DNA from: GCA-003244245 sp036521655
Lineage (GTDB): Bacteria; Actinomycetota; Actinomycetes; Mycobacteriales; Pseudonocardiaceae
Direction: 5' to 3'
Assembly (NCBI GenBank): GCA_036521655.1
Contig: DATDHI010000464.1
Span: forward strand, 1-16,630
Length of the DNA stretch: 16,630 nucleotides
Under the pieces are notes generated by a model. The model saw only the letters and a program-made list of their open reading frames with translations, had not been told where the DNA came from and ran no database searches. A program made the translations under genes and the position numbers. Positions 6,388-16,630 of this stretch are shown here, in pieces. Each line of letters opens with the position of its first letter. Position 1 is the first letter of the stretch.

Positions 6388-7482
6388 ATGTCCTACCCTC
6401 GGCGCCGCGCAGCGCTGCGCGAGCGGCTACGTGAGCGGGAGCTCGATGCGCTGCTGGTGTCCGATCTGCTCAATGTCCGCTACCTCACCGGTTTCACCGG
6501 GTCCAACGGCGCACTGCTGGTGCATGCCAAGGACGACGAGCGCAGCGTGTTCTGCACCGACGGCCGCTACCGCACGCAGTCGCAGGAGGAGGTTCCGGAC
6601 CTGCGCCGGGTGATCGAACGATCCAGTCATCTGCGGCTCGCCAAGGAAGCCACCGAAGCCGGGATCGGCCGGCTGGGTTTCGAGAGCCATGTGGTGACGG
6701 TGGACGGGTACGCCGCGCTGGCGAAGATCACCGGCGTGGACCTGCTGGTCGCCACCTCGCGGCCGGTGGAGGGGCTGCGGCTGATCAAGGACGACGCCGA
6801 GGTCGCCGCGTTGCGAGCCGCCTGCGCGGCCGCCGACACCGCCCTGGCGGGGCTGCTGGCCGATAGTGGGCTGCCTCCGGGCCGCACCGAGATAGAGGTG
6901 GCCCGCGACCTGGAGGCCCGGATGGTGGCGGCCGGAGCGGCCGGCCCCTCGTTCGACACCATTGTGGCCGCGGGCGCGAACTCCGCGGTGCCTCACCATC
7001 GCCCGACCGGCGCCGAGCTGTGTCCCGGGGACCTGGTCAAGCTGGACTTCGGTGCGCTGGTCGACGGCTACCACTCGGACATGACCCGGACGATGGTGTT
7101 GGGGGAGCCCGCTGGCTGGCAGCGGGAGATCTATGACCTGGTCGCCGCGTCGCAGACCGCCGGCCGCGCCGCGTTGCGGGCCGGGGCCGACGTCCGCGAC
7201 GTGGACGCGGCGGCCCGGGAGGTGATCGCGGCGGCCGGGCACGGCGAACACTTCGTGCACGGTCTGGGCCACGGGGTGGGCCTGCAGATCCACGAGGCTC
7301 CAGCGTTGTCGCGGTCCGGGGTCGGTACACTGGAGGCAGGCATGGCGGTCACCGTCGAGCCGGGTGTCTACCTGGCGGGCAGGGGCGGCGTGCGTATCGA
7401 GGACACCCTCGTCGTTTCCGACGGCGAACCCGAGCTCCTCACCCTGACCACGAAGGACCTCGTGGTCGTGCCCTGCTGGTGA
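6388..7482 (+). CDS. pepQ: Xaa-Pro peptidase, M24B family
   Basis: A 364-residue metallopeptidase of the creatinase/prolidase fold, cleaving peptide bonds next to proline in the cytoplasm. The N-terminal creatinase-type domain spans about residues 1-130 and the pita-bread catalytic domain about 135-360. All five dinuclear metal ligands are visible: D220 and D231 (KLDFGALVDGYHSDMTRT), H295 (HGLGHGVG), E324 (VEPGVY) and E338 (RIEDT). Whether it acts as aminopeptidase P or as a prolidase cannot be told from sequence; pepQ is the name usually given in this gene position. It precedes efp by 23 nt, a conserved association linking proline peptide turnover with the translation factor that relieves polyproline stalling. 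Confidence 0.93.
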   Translation: MSYPRRRAALRERLRERELDALLVSDLLNVRYLTGFTGSNGALLVHAKDDERSVFCTDGRYRTQSQEEVPDLRRVIERSSHLRLAKEATEAGIGRLGFESHVVTVDGYAALAKITGVDLLVATSRPVEGLRLIKDDAEVAALRAACAAADTALAGLLADSGLPPGRTEIEVARDLEARMVAAGAAGPSFDTIVAAGANSAVPHHRPTGAELCPGDLVKLDFGALVDGYHSDMTRTMVLGEPAGWQREIYDLVAASQTAGRAALRAGADVRDVDAAAREVIAAAGHGEHFVHGLGHGVGLQIHEAPALSRSGVGTLEAGMAVTVEPGVYLAGRGGVRIEDTLVVSDGEPELLTLTTKDLVVVPCW

Positions 7483-7505
7483 TTACCGGGGAGTGACAGG
7501 CTGAC

Positions 7506-8069
7506 GTGGCCACCACCAACGACCTCAAGAACGGCATTGTGCTCAACCTCGACGGCCAGCTGTGGTCGGTCGTGAACTTCCAGCATGTCAAACCGGGCAA
7601 GGGCGGCGCCTTCGTCCGGACCACCCTGAAGAACGTGCTGTCAGGCAAGGTTGTGGACAAGACCTTCAACGCCGGCACCAAGGTCGACACCGCGGTCGTC
7701 GATCGCCGCGACATGACCTACCTGTACGCCGACGGCGCCGACTTCGTGTTCATGGACGCCGACACCTTCGACCAGATCACCGTTGCCGCCGAGACCGTCG
7801 GGGATGCGGCGAAGTACCTGCTGGACAACCAGACCGCGCTGGTCGCCGTGCACGAGGGCACACCGCTGTACGTCGAGCTGCCCACGTCGGTGGAGTTGGT
7901 GGTCTCGCACACCGACCCGGGCCTGCAGGGGGACCGGTCTACCGGTGGCACCAAGCCCGCCACGCTGGAGACCGGCGCCGAGATCCAAGTGCCGCTGTTC
8001 GTGACCACCGGCGAGAAGGTCAAGGTCGACACCCGGGACGGGCGCTACCTCGGCCGCATCAGTACCTGA
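7506..8069 (+). CDS. efp: Translation elongation factor P
   Basis: A 187-residue EF-P, with the KOW-like N-terminal domain followed by two OB-fold domains. It enters the ribosome E site and helps form peptide bonds at consecutive prolines. The functional loop is HVKPGKGGAF with the key lysine at K32, matching the Lys32/34 that other bacteria modify. No modification enzyme gene (epmA/epmB, ymfI or earP type) is in the window, which fits reports that actinobacterial EF-P works unmodified. The GTG start has GACAGG 5 nt upstream. Its stop is 1 nt from the nusB start, so the two are co-translated. Confidence 0.97.
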   Translation: MATTNDLKNGIVLNLDGQLWSVVNFQHVKPGKGGAFVRTTLKNVLSGKVVDKTFNAGTKVDTAVVDRRDMTYLYADGADFVFMDADTFDQITVAAETVGDAAKYLLDNQTALVAVHEGTPLYVELPTSVELVVSHTDPGLQGDRSTGGTKPATLETGAEIQVPLFVTTGEKVKVDTRDGRYLGRIST

Positions 8070-8070
8070 G

Positions 8071-8478
8071 ATGGGCGCCCGCAGCAAGGCCCGCAAACGC
8101 GCCGTCGACATCCTGTTCGAATCCGACCTGCGCGGGTTGGACCCGGTTGGGCTGCTGGCCGAGCGGGTGGGGGCGCCGGAGCTGCCCCCGATCAACGACT
8201 ACACGGTCTCGCTGGTTCAGGGCGTGGTCGCGCACCTTCAGGACATCGACCGGATGCTCGCTGAGCAGGCTCGGGGGTGGGCCGTCGAGCGGATGCCCGC
8301 GGTGGACCGGGCGGTGCTCCGGCTGGGCGTCTACGAGCTGCTATTTTCCGACGAAGTTGACGACGCGGTAGCCATCGACGAAGCGATCGAGCTGGCCAAG
8401 GCGCTGTCCACGGACGACTCGCCGCGGTTCGTCAACGGTGTGCTTGGTGCCATTGCCGCGCTGGCGCGTGGCGCGTGA
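8071..8478 (+). CDS. nusB: Transcription antitermination factor NusB
   Basis: A 135-residue NusB, an all-helical RNA-binding protein that pairs with NusE (S10) on boxA and supports processive transcription of rRNA operons. Recognisable segments are RSKARKRAVDILFESDLRG at the N-terminus, RMPAVDRAVLRLGVYELL in the middle and VAIDEAIELAKAL with SPRFVNGVLG near the C-terminus. Its start is 1 nt beyond the efp stop. It ends 19 nt from the convergent bldD stop, with no clear terminator between them. Confidence 0.96.
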   Translation: MGARSKARKRAVDILFESDLRGLDPVGLLAERVGAPELPPINDYTVSLVQGVVAHLQDIDRMLAEQARGWAVERMPAVDRAVLRLGVYELLFSDEVDDAVAIDEAIELAKALSTDDSPRFVNGVLGAIAALARGA

Positions 8479-8497
8479 GTGGCGATCAGTCTCGCGG

Positions 8498-8986
8498 CTA
8501 GTCGTCCTTTGTCGGGCGAGCCTCTGGAGGCAGCACCCCCCACCCGATCAGCTGCTCGGTGAGGTCACCGGGCGACATGTCGTAAATGATCGCCAGTGAG
8601 CGCAGATCCTCGGTGCGGATGGAGAGCACCTTGCCGTTGTAGTCGCCGCGCTGGCTCTGGATCGTCGCAGCGTAACGGGCCAGCGGCCCAACCTTGTCCA
8701 CCGGCAGCTGCCCCAGGCGCTCCAGATTGATGACGATCTTGGTGGCGGGTTCGCCGCCGGACGGTATCCGCCCCTCGGGCAGCAGTTCGGCAACGGGGAC
8801 CCCGTAGAAGTCGGCAAGCTCGGCGAGCTTCTGCACGGTGACCGCCCGGTCGCCCCGTTCGTAGGAGCCGACCACTACGGCCTTCCAGCGCCCCCCCGAT
8901 TTCTGCTCGTCACCGTGCAGGGACAGACCCTGCTGCTGCCGGATGCCGCGCAATTTGGATCCGAGTGCCTTGGCGTAGTCGCCCAT
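8498..8986 (-). CDS. bldD: Developmental master regulator BldD
   Basis: A 162-residue homologue of Streptomyces BldD, which represses sporulation genes during vegetative growth when dimerised by tetrameric c-di-GMP. The N-terminal XRE-type HTH covers about residues 5-70 (RWKAVVVGSYERGDRAVTVQ is nearly identical to Streptomyces). The C-terminal domain carries the c-di-GMP signature RGD (113-115), eight residues, then R124-T-E-D127, versus RQDD in S. coelicolor. ATG 8986 is chosen because AGGAG lies 9 nt upstream and the product then matches family length; the frame is open to 9115. Oddity: residue 26 is Asp (LHGDEQKS), where Val is expected in a buried HTH helix position. Transcribed opposite to its neighbours. 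Confidence 0.95.
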   Translation of the reverse strand: MGDYAKALGSKLRGIRQQQGLSLHGDEQKSGGRWKAVVVGSYERGDRAVTVQKLAELADFYGVPVAELLPEGRIPSGGEPATKIVINLERLGQLPVDKVGPLARYAATIQSQRGDYNGKVLSIRTEDLRSLAIIYDMSPGDLTEQLIGWGVLPPEARPTKDD

Positions 8987-9070
8987 CTGGTGCTTCTCCT
9001 TCTTCGTCAACCCCCGACCGGTCAACGCCATCGGCGCCGCGCGAGGATCGGGATGATACGGAGAGTAATG

Positions 9071-9083
9071 CTGCGCTGAGTAA
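9071..9083 (-). promoter_or_regulatory. Candidate BldD box in the bldD upstream region
   Basis: On the minus strand TTACTCAGCGCAG matches the BldD consensus TnACnCAGnGTnA in the first ten positions and fails in the other half (CAG instead of TnA). It lies 85-97 nt upstream of the bldD start codon. BldD represses its own gene in Streptomyces, so a site here is expected, but a half-site of this kind can arise by chance. A possible -35 TTGACC lies on the same strand just upstream (9096-9091), without a convincing -10 at standard spacing. Confidence 0.4.
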
Positions 9084-9126
9084 CCTTGTAGGTCAAGCTG
9101 TAGATGGCCGAACACTGAGGAGAGTC

Positions 9127-9168
9127 ATGGACATCACCCGTACGGGCCAGCGTGGAAGGGCTCCGTGA
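9127..9168 (+). CDS. Possible 13-residue small ORF upstream of the pyr operon
   Basis: ATG 9127 is preceded by AGGAG (9118-9122) with 4 nt spacing and encodes MDITRTGQRGRAP before TGA 9166-9168. It begins just beyond the bldD upstream region and ends 119 nt before pyrR. No poly-Tyr, poly-Arg or pyrimidine-related codon run marks it as an attenuator peptide, and it lies upstream of the best pyrR -10 box. The ribosome site is the only evidence. Confidence 0.2.
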   Translation: MDITRTGQRGRAP

Positions 9169-9204
9169 CCGCCCAGCCCTGCCTTGCACCGTGACCCACC
9201 TGAT

Positions 9205-9210
9205 ACGGTC
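9205..9210 (+). promoter_or_regulatory. Candidate -10 box TACGGT of the pyr operon
   Basis: TACGGT fits TAnnnT. TTGCAC (9185-9190) is a possible -35, but with only 14 nt spacing. A start near 9217 would give a leader of about 70 nt that contains the PyrR-binding loop, as the regulatory model needs. The same hexamer is the -10 candidate at aroK. Confidence 0.35.
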
Positions 9211-9253
9211 CCGACGGGGTTCGGGCGCCCGCCCGGCACCTGACGTCCTTTAA

Positions 9254-9273
9254 GCCCGTCCAGTGAGGCGGGG
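9254..9273 (+). promoter_or_regulatory. PyrR RNA-binding loop adjoining the pyrR ribosome site
   Basis: TCCAGTGAGG (9259-9268) fits the PyrR-binding-loop core UCCNGNGAGG exactly. GCCCG (9254-9258) pairs with CGGGG (9269-9273, ending in a G-G mismatch) as the lower stem, and CC (9260-9261) with GG (9267-9268) as the upper stem. The Shine-Dalgarno GGGAAGGGGG (9271-9280) starts inside the 3' arm and lies 7 nt before GTG 9288. PyrR bound with UMP would therefore block ribosome access, the translational repression described for mycobacterial pyr operons. No attenuator hairpin is seen downstream. Confidence 0.82.
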
Positions 9274-9287
9274 AAGGGGGTCCCACC

Positions 9288-9878
9288 GTGGCGTCCCACC
9301 CAAGGACGGGTGGCCGGGGCGAGGCCCCGGGTGAGGCCCAGCCACCGCGGCAGTGTGAGCTGCTCTCGGCGGCCGATGTTGCGCGCACCGTGGCCCGCAT
9401 GGCCCACGAGATCATCGAGCGCACCGCTCACCAGCCGGTGCTGCTGGTCGGCATCCCGACTCGTGGCGTCCCGCTGGCTCGCCGGCTTGCCGACCGGATC
9501 CGTGGGTTCGGCGGCACCGTCACTGGTGTGGGAACCCTCGACATCACGCTGTACCGGGACGACCTGCGGCGCCGGCCCACCCGGCCGTTGCAGCCCACGG
9601 ACCTGCCTGAAGGGCTCGACGACGCGCTGGTCGTGCTGGTCGACGACGTGCTGTATTCCGGCCGCACCGTCGCCGCGGCACTGGATGCGATGCGTGACTA
9701 CGGCCGCCCGCGTGCGGTGCAGCTCGCCGTGCTGGTCGACCGCGGCCACCGCGAGCTGCCGATCCGGGCCGACTACGTGGGCAAGAACCTGCCGACCTCC
9801 CGGGCGGAGGAGGTCGGTGTGCTGCTCGTCGAGACCGACGGCCTCGACGCAGTCGTGATCCGCAGGGGTCACCGATGA
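9288..9878 (+). CDS. pyrR: Pyrimidine operon regulator PyrR / uracil phosphoribosyltransferase
   Basis: A 196-residue bifunctional protein: it binds pyr leader RNA in response to UMP and has uracil phosphoribosyltransferase activity. The PRPP loop VVLVDDVLYSGRT (115-127) is intact; GIPTRGVPLARRLA (55-68) and TLDITLYRDDL (83-93) are typical of PyrR. The first 20 or so residues are Gly/Pro-rich and probably disordered, as in other actinobacterial PyrR. The GTG start is set by AGGGGG 7 nt upstream, next to the protein's own RNA target. The gene ends ATGA-overlapped with pyrB. Confidence 0.96.
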   Translation: MASHPRTGGRGEAPGEAQPPRQCELLSAADVARTVARMAHEIIERTAHQPVLLVGIPTRGVPLARRLADRIRGFGGTVTGVGTLDITLYRDDLRRRPTRPLQPTDLPEGLDDALVVLVDDVLYSGRTVAAALDAMRDYGRPRAVQLAVLVDRGHRELPIRADYVGKNLPTSRAEEVGVLLVETDGLDAVVIRRGHR

Positions 9879-10813
9879 GGCACCTGCTGGCCACCACCGA
9901 CCTGCGGCGGGATACCGCCACCGCGCTGCTGGACACCGCCGAAGGGCTCAAGCAGGCGCTGCTGGGCCGAGAGGTGCGCAAGCTGCCGACGCTGCGTGGG
10001 CGCACCGTGGTCACCCTGTTCTACGAGAGCTCCACCCGCACCCGGGCCTCCTTCGAGGTCGCCGGCAAGTGGATGAGCGCCGATGTGGTCAACATCTCGG
10101 CCGCTGTCTCGTCCGTGGTCAAGGGGGAGTCGCTACGGGACACCGCGCTCACCCTGGACGCGATGGGCGCGGACTGCGTGGTGATCCGCCACCCGGCCTC
10201 GGGTGCCGCGCATCGGCTCGCCGGCTGGGTGTCTGCTCACGTCATCAACGCCGGCGACGGCACCCACGAGCACCCCACTCAGGCGCTCCTGGACGCGGCT
10301 ACGCTGCGCGATCGGCTGGGCCACCTGAATGGGCGGACCGTCACCATCGTGGGCGATGTGCTGCACAGCAGGGTCGCCCGCTCGAACATCCAGCTCTTGA
10401 TCACGCTGGGTGCTCGAATCCACCTCGTCGCCCCGCCCACCCTGCTGCCCTGTGGTGTCGAGAACTGGGGTGGCGAGAACTGGCCGGTCACGGTGGGACA
10501 TGACCTCGATGCCGCGCTGCCCGGCACCGACGCGGTGATGGTGCTGCGGGTGCAGGCCGAACGGATGCACGGCGGGTTCTTCCCGTCCGCCCGGGAGTAC
10601 TCGGTCAGCTACGGACTCACCGAGGCGCGGCTGCGGCTGTTGCCCGAGCACGCCGTCGTGCTGCACCCGGGGCCGATGCTGCGCGGGATGGAGATTGCCC
10701 ATTCGGTCGCCGACTCGCCGCGGGCCGCGATCAGCGACCAGGTGCGCAATGGGGTGCACGTGCGGATGGCTGTGCTCTACCACCTGCTCGCTGCCCAGGA
10801 GGAGCAGCCGTGA
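9875..10813 (+). CDS. pyrB: Aspartate carbamoyltransferase catalytic subunit
   Basis: A 312-residue transcarbamoylase joining carbamoyl phosphate and aspartate to N-carbamoylaspartate, the committed step of pyrimidine synthesis. The carbamoyl-phosphate motif STRTR (53-57) in FYESSTRTRASFE, the SVVKGES loop (80-86), HPTQALLD (133-140) and a late HPGPMLRG are all present. ATG 9875 overlaps pyrR by 4 nt, and the stop overlaps pyrC by GTGA. No regulatory-chain gene (pyrI) is near; actinobacterial enzymes of this type often pair with dihydroorotase instead, and pyrC follows directly here. Confidence 0.97.
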   Translation: MRHLLATTDLRRDTATALLDTAEGLKQALLGREVRKLPTLRGRTVVTLFYESSTRTRASFEVAGKWMSADVVNISAAVSSVVKGESLRDTALTLDAMGADCVVIRHPASGAAHRLAGWVSAHVINAGDGTHEHPTQALLDAATLRDRLGHLNGRTVTIVGDVLHSRVARSNIQLLITLGARIHLVAPPTLLPCGVENWGGENWPVTVGHDLDAALPGTDAVMVLRVQAERMHGGFFPSAREYSVSYGLTEARLRLLPEHAVVLHPGPMLRGMEIAHSVADSPRAAISDQVRNGVHVRMAVLYHLLAAQEEQP

Positions 10814-12117
10814 GGCAGCGATCCGCCCGGCCGCTGCTACTGCGCGGGATCCGGCCCTACGGCGCCGGCGATCCGATGGACCTGCTGGTCCGGGCGGGGG
10901 TGATCGCCGAGCTGGGGGCCAGCCTGGACGGTACCGGTACCGAGGTGATCGACGGTGGCGGGTTGGTCGCGCTGCCCGGCCTGGTCGACCTGCACACGCA
11001 CCTGCGCGAGCCCGGTCGGGAGGACGCCGAGACGATCGCCACCGGCTCGGCGGCCGCGGCGCTGGGCGGTTACACCGCGGTGTTCGCGATGGCCAACACC
11101 GATCCGGTCGCCGACACAGCCGTCGTCGTCGAGCACGTGCACCGGCGGGGCCGGGAGGTCGGGCTCGTCGATGTGCACCCGGTCGGTGCGGTCACCGCGG
11201 GGCTGCGCGGTGAGCGGCTCGCCGAGCTGGGCGGGATGGCCGCGTCCGCAGCCGCGGTGCGGATGTTCTCCGACGACGGGGTGTGCGTGCACGACTCACT
11301 GCTGATGCGCCGTGCCCTGGAGTACACCCGCGGCCTGGGTGGCGTGATCGCCCAGCACGCCGAGGACCCCCGGCTCACCGCCGGCGCCCAGGCTCACGAG
11401 GGGGAGATCGCCGCCCAGCTCGGGCTGACCGGCTGGCCGGTGGCCGCGGAGGAGTCGATCGTGGCGCGGGACTGCCTGCTCGCCCGGGACGCCGGTGCGG
11501 CGCTGCACGTCTGCCACGTGTCCAGCGCGGGCACAGCAGCGCTGCTGCGCTGGGCCAAACAGCGTGGGATCCGGGTGTCCGCCGAGGTCACCCCGCACCA
11601 CCTGCTGCTCACTGACGAGCGGCTGGCGGGCTATGACCCGGTCAACAAGGTCAACCCGCCGCTGCGCACCGCAGCTGACACCGAGGCGTTGCGTGCGGCG
11701 CTGGCCGACGGGACCGTGGACTGCGTGGCCACTGACCATGCCCCGCACGCCCCGCAGGACAAGGACTGCGAATGGTCCGCAGCCCGGCCGGGGATGCTGG
11801 GACTGCAGACCGCGCTGTCGGTGGTGGTGGCGACGATGGTGCGCCCCGGTCTGCTGGACTGGCGGGGGGTTGCCCGGGTGATGAGTGAGCGCCCGGCCCG
11901 GATCGGCGGGGCGACCGATCACGGCCGCCCGATCGCAGTGGGACAACCGGCGACGCTGGTTCTGGTGGACCCCGACGACACCTGGACGGTGCACGGGGCC
12001 CAGCTTGCCAGCTTGGCCGACAACACTCCGTATGAGGGAATGGAGTTACCCGGCCGGGTGGTGGTCACCCTGCTGCGCGGAGAGGTCACAACGGAGGACG
12101 GGAAGGTGCAGCGATGA
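10810..12117 (+). CDS. pyrC: Dihydroorotase, class I
   Basis: A 435-residue amidohydrolase closing carbamoylaspartate to dihydroorotate. Metal and catalytic residues are visible: H62 and H64 in DLHTHLREPG, D155 in MFSDDG (the bridging Asp of the Bacillus type, not a carboxylated Lys), H183 in QHAED, H236 in VCHVS and D309 in ATDHAPH. The length and the DRLPGR-like C-terminal part (NTPYEGMELPGRV) suit the class I family. GTG 10810 overlaps the pyrB stop by 4 nt and its stop overlaps carA by ATGA. The small membrane-protein gene that sits between pyrC and carA in Mycobacterium and Streptomyces is absent. Confidence 0.96.
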   Translation: MRQRSARPLLLRGIRPYGAGDPMDLLVRAGVIAELGASLDGTGTEVIDGGGLVALPGLVDLHTHLREPGREDAETIATGSAAAALGGYTAVFAMANTDPVADTAVVVEHVHRRGREVGLVDVHPVGAVTAGLRGERLAELGGMAASAAAVRMFSDDGVCVHDSLLMRRALEYTRGLGGVIAQHAEDPRLTAGAQAHEGEIAAQLGLTGWPVAAEESIVARDCLLARDAGAALHVCHVSSAGTAALLRWAKQRGIRVSAEVTPHHLLLTDERLAGYDPVNKVNPPLRTAADTEALRAALADGTVDCVATDHAPHAPQDKDCEWSAARPGMLGLQTALSVVVATMVRPGLLDWRGVARVMSERPARIGGATDHGRPIAVGQPATLVLVDPDDTWTVHGAQLASLADNTPYEGMELPGRVVVTLLRGEVTTEDGKVQR

Positions 12118-13327
12118 CAGGCGCCCCGGCCGTGCTGGTGCTGGAGGACGGCACCACTGTGCGCGGCGAGAGTTACGGCGCGGTGGGCCAGGCCCTGGGC
12201 GAGGCGGTCTTCGCCACCGGGATGACCGGCTACCAGGAGACCCTCACCGACCCGTCCTACCGCCGGCAGATCGTGGTACAGACTGCGCCGCACATCGGCA
12301 ACACCGGTTGGAACGACGAGGACGACGAGTCGCACCGGATCTGGGTGGCCGGCTACGCCGTGCGCGAACCGGCCCGGATCCCGTCCAACTGGCGCTCTCG
12401 CCGGTCGTTGGACGAGGAACTGTGCCGCCAGGGCGTGGTGGGGATCTCCGGGGTGGACACCCGCGCGCTCACCCGCCGGCTGCGCGAGCACGGCTCGATG
12501 CGCGCCGGCGTCTTCTCCGGCGACGCGCTGGCCAACCCGGACGAGCTGCGAGCCCGCGTCCTCTCCGCCCCTCCCATGCAGGGCGCCAACCTCACCTCCG
12601 AGGTCACCACCACCCACCCCTACACCGTCCCCCCCACCCGCATTCAGCGGGCTCAGCGGGGTTATGGCGGTGCTGATAGCCCCGCTGAGCCCGCTGAACG
12701 CGGTCGGTTCCGGGTCGTGGCGCTGGACCTGGGAATGAAGAGCAATACGCCGCGGATGTTGGCGTCTGTGGGCATCGAGACGCATGTGCTGCCGGCGAGC
12801 GCCACGCTGGAGCAGCTGCTGGAGCGGGAACCCGACGGGGTGTTCCTGTCCAACGGCCCGGGCGACCCAGCCACCGCCGACCACGCCGTGGCGCTCACCC
12901 GCGGGGTGCTGGAGCGGCGGGTGCCGCTGTTCGGGATCTGCTTCGGCAACCAGATCCTCGGCCGCGCGCTGGGGCGAGGTACCTACAAGATGCGCTACGG
13001 CCACCGCGGGCTCAACGTCCCGGTCATCGAGCACGCCACCGGCCGGGTGGCGATCACCTCGCAGAACCACGGTTTCGCCGTCCAGGGCGAGCCCGGGGAG
13101 CGCTTCGAGACCGACTTCGGCCCCGCGGTAGTAAGCCACTCCTGCCCCAACGACGGCACCGTCGAAGGCCTGACCTGCCTGGAAACCCCAGCATTCAGCG
13201 TTCAATACCATCCCGAAGCAGCCGCCGGCCCCCACGACGCCGCCTACCTCTTCACCCAATTCTGCACCCTCATGGCCGCTCACCCTCGCCATCCGGCTCC
13301 GAATGGCGCCTCAAGGGGGGAGGCCTG

Positions 13328-13328
<1 letters not shown>
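12114..13328 (+). CDS. carA: Carbamoyl-phosphate synthase small subunit (glutaminase)
   Basis: A 404-residue amidotransferase that releases ammonia from glutamine and channels it to CarB. The N-terminal CarA domain runs about 5-165 and the class I glutamine amidotransferase domain about 199-385. The triad is visible: C276 in FGICFGNQ, H366 and E368 in QYHPEA. ATG 12114 overlaps pyrC by 4 nt, and TGATG links the stop to carB. The inter-domain linker is about 16 residues longer than in M. tuberculosis CarA as I recall it; the extra part (roughly 177-195) is encoded by a perfect DNA palindrome. Catalytic regions are undisturbed, so the enzyme should be functional. Confidence 0.96.
12643..12698. 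repeat. 56-bp palindromic element inserted in frame in carA
   Basis: TTCAGCGGGCTCAGCGGGG (12643-12661) is repeated as its exact reverse complement at 12680-12698. The stem extends inward by one T-G and three A-T pairs to give 23 bp around a 10-nt loop (12666-12675). Each arm is itself a tandem of TCAGCGGG. The element is read without a stop as about 19 residues (177-195) of the CarA linker. It resembles in principle the in-frame palindromic elements of Rickettsia (RPE), though not in sequence. No second copy was seen in the window. Confidence 0.85.

Positions 13329-16630
<3,302 letters not shown>

Noticed and set aside
8479..8497. Bidirectional terminator between convergent nusB and bldD
   Set aside because: The 19-nt gap contains no stem of useful length.
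12643..12698. CRISPR repeat or transcription terminator explanation for the carA palindrome
   Set aside because: It is single, inside an open frame, lacks spacers, has no T-tract, and carA and carB continue in frame beyond it.
11919..13292. 457-codon minus-strand frame opposite carA
   Set aside because: Shadow of carA codon bias; no homology-like motifs.

Overview
The window is high-GC actinobacterial chromosome. A BldD regulator, a type II dehydroquinase, an efp-nusB-bldD-pyrR gene order and frequent GTG starts all point to a mycelial or near-mycelial actinomycete. A Pseudonocardiaceae-like lineage is my guess, not something the sequence proves.

The left part (1-3011) looks accessory. A promoter candidate and a clear guanidine-I (ykkC) riboswitch (about 184-288) precede a two-gene unit: an agmatinase-family ureohydrolase whose sequence fits a Ni-dependent guanidine hydrolase (GdmH type) better than an agmatinase, overlapping an APC-family permease. 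Together they read as a guanidine-inducible uptake and hydrolysis cassette. The long open frame from GTG 208 runs through the riboswitch; the real start is GTG 343.

The central part (3032-8478) is a co-directional housekeeping block: aroC, aroK, aroB, aroQ (shikimate pathway), then pepQ, efp and nusB. Three genes (aroC, aroK, pepQ) have a TAnnnT -10 box ending 6-7 nt before the start codon, which suggests leaderless transcripts. The aroK product is odd: the P-loop is intact, but two arginines expected in the active site are replaced and its base composition is lower in GC than its neighbours.

bldD (8498-8986, minus strand) converges on nusB and diverges from the pyrimidine operon. The 301-nt region between bldD and pyrR holds a possible BldD autoregulatory half-site, a 13-codon ORF, a -10-like element, and a PyrR RNA-binding loop directly next to the pyrR Shine-Dalgarno.

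The right part (9288-16630) is the de novo pyrimidine operon pyrR-pyrB-pyrC-carA-carB, every junction overlapping by 1-4 nt. carA carries a large palindromic DNA element inserted in frame in the linker between its two domains. carB runs off the right edge, probably only a few codons short of its stop. No tRNA, rRNA, CRISPR array, IS element or prophage gene was seen.
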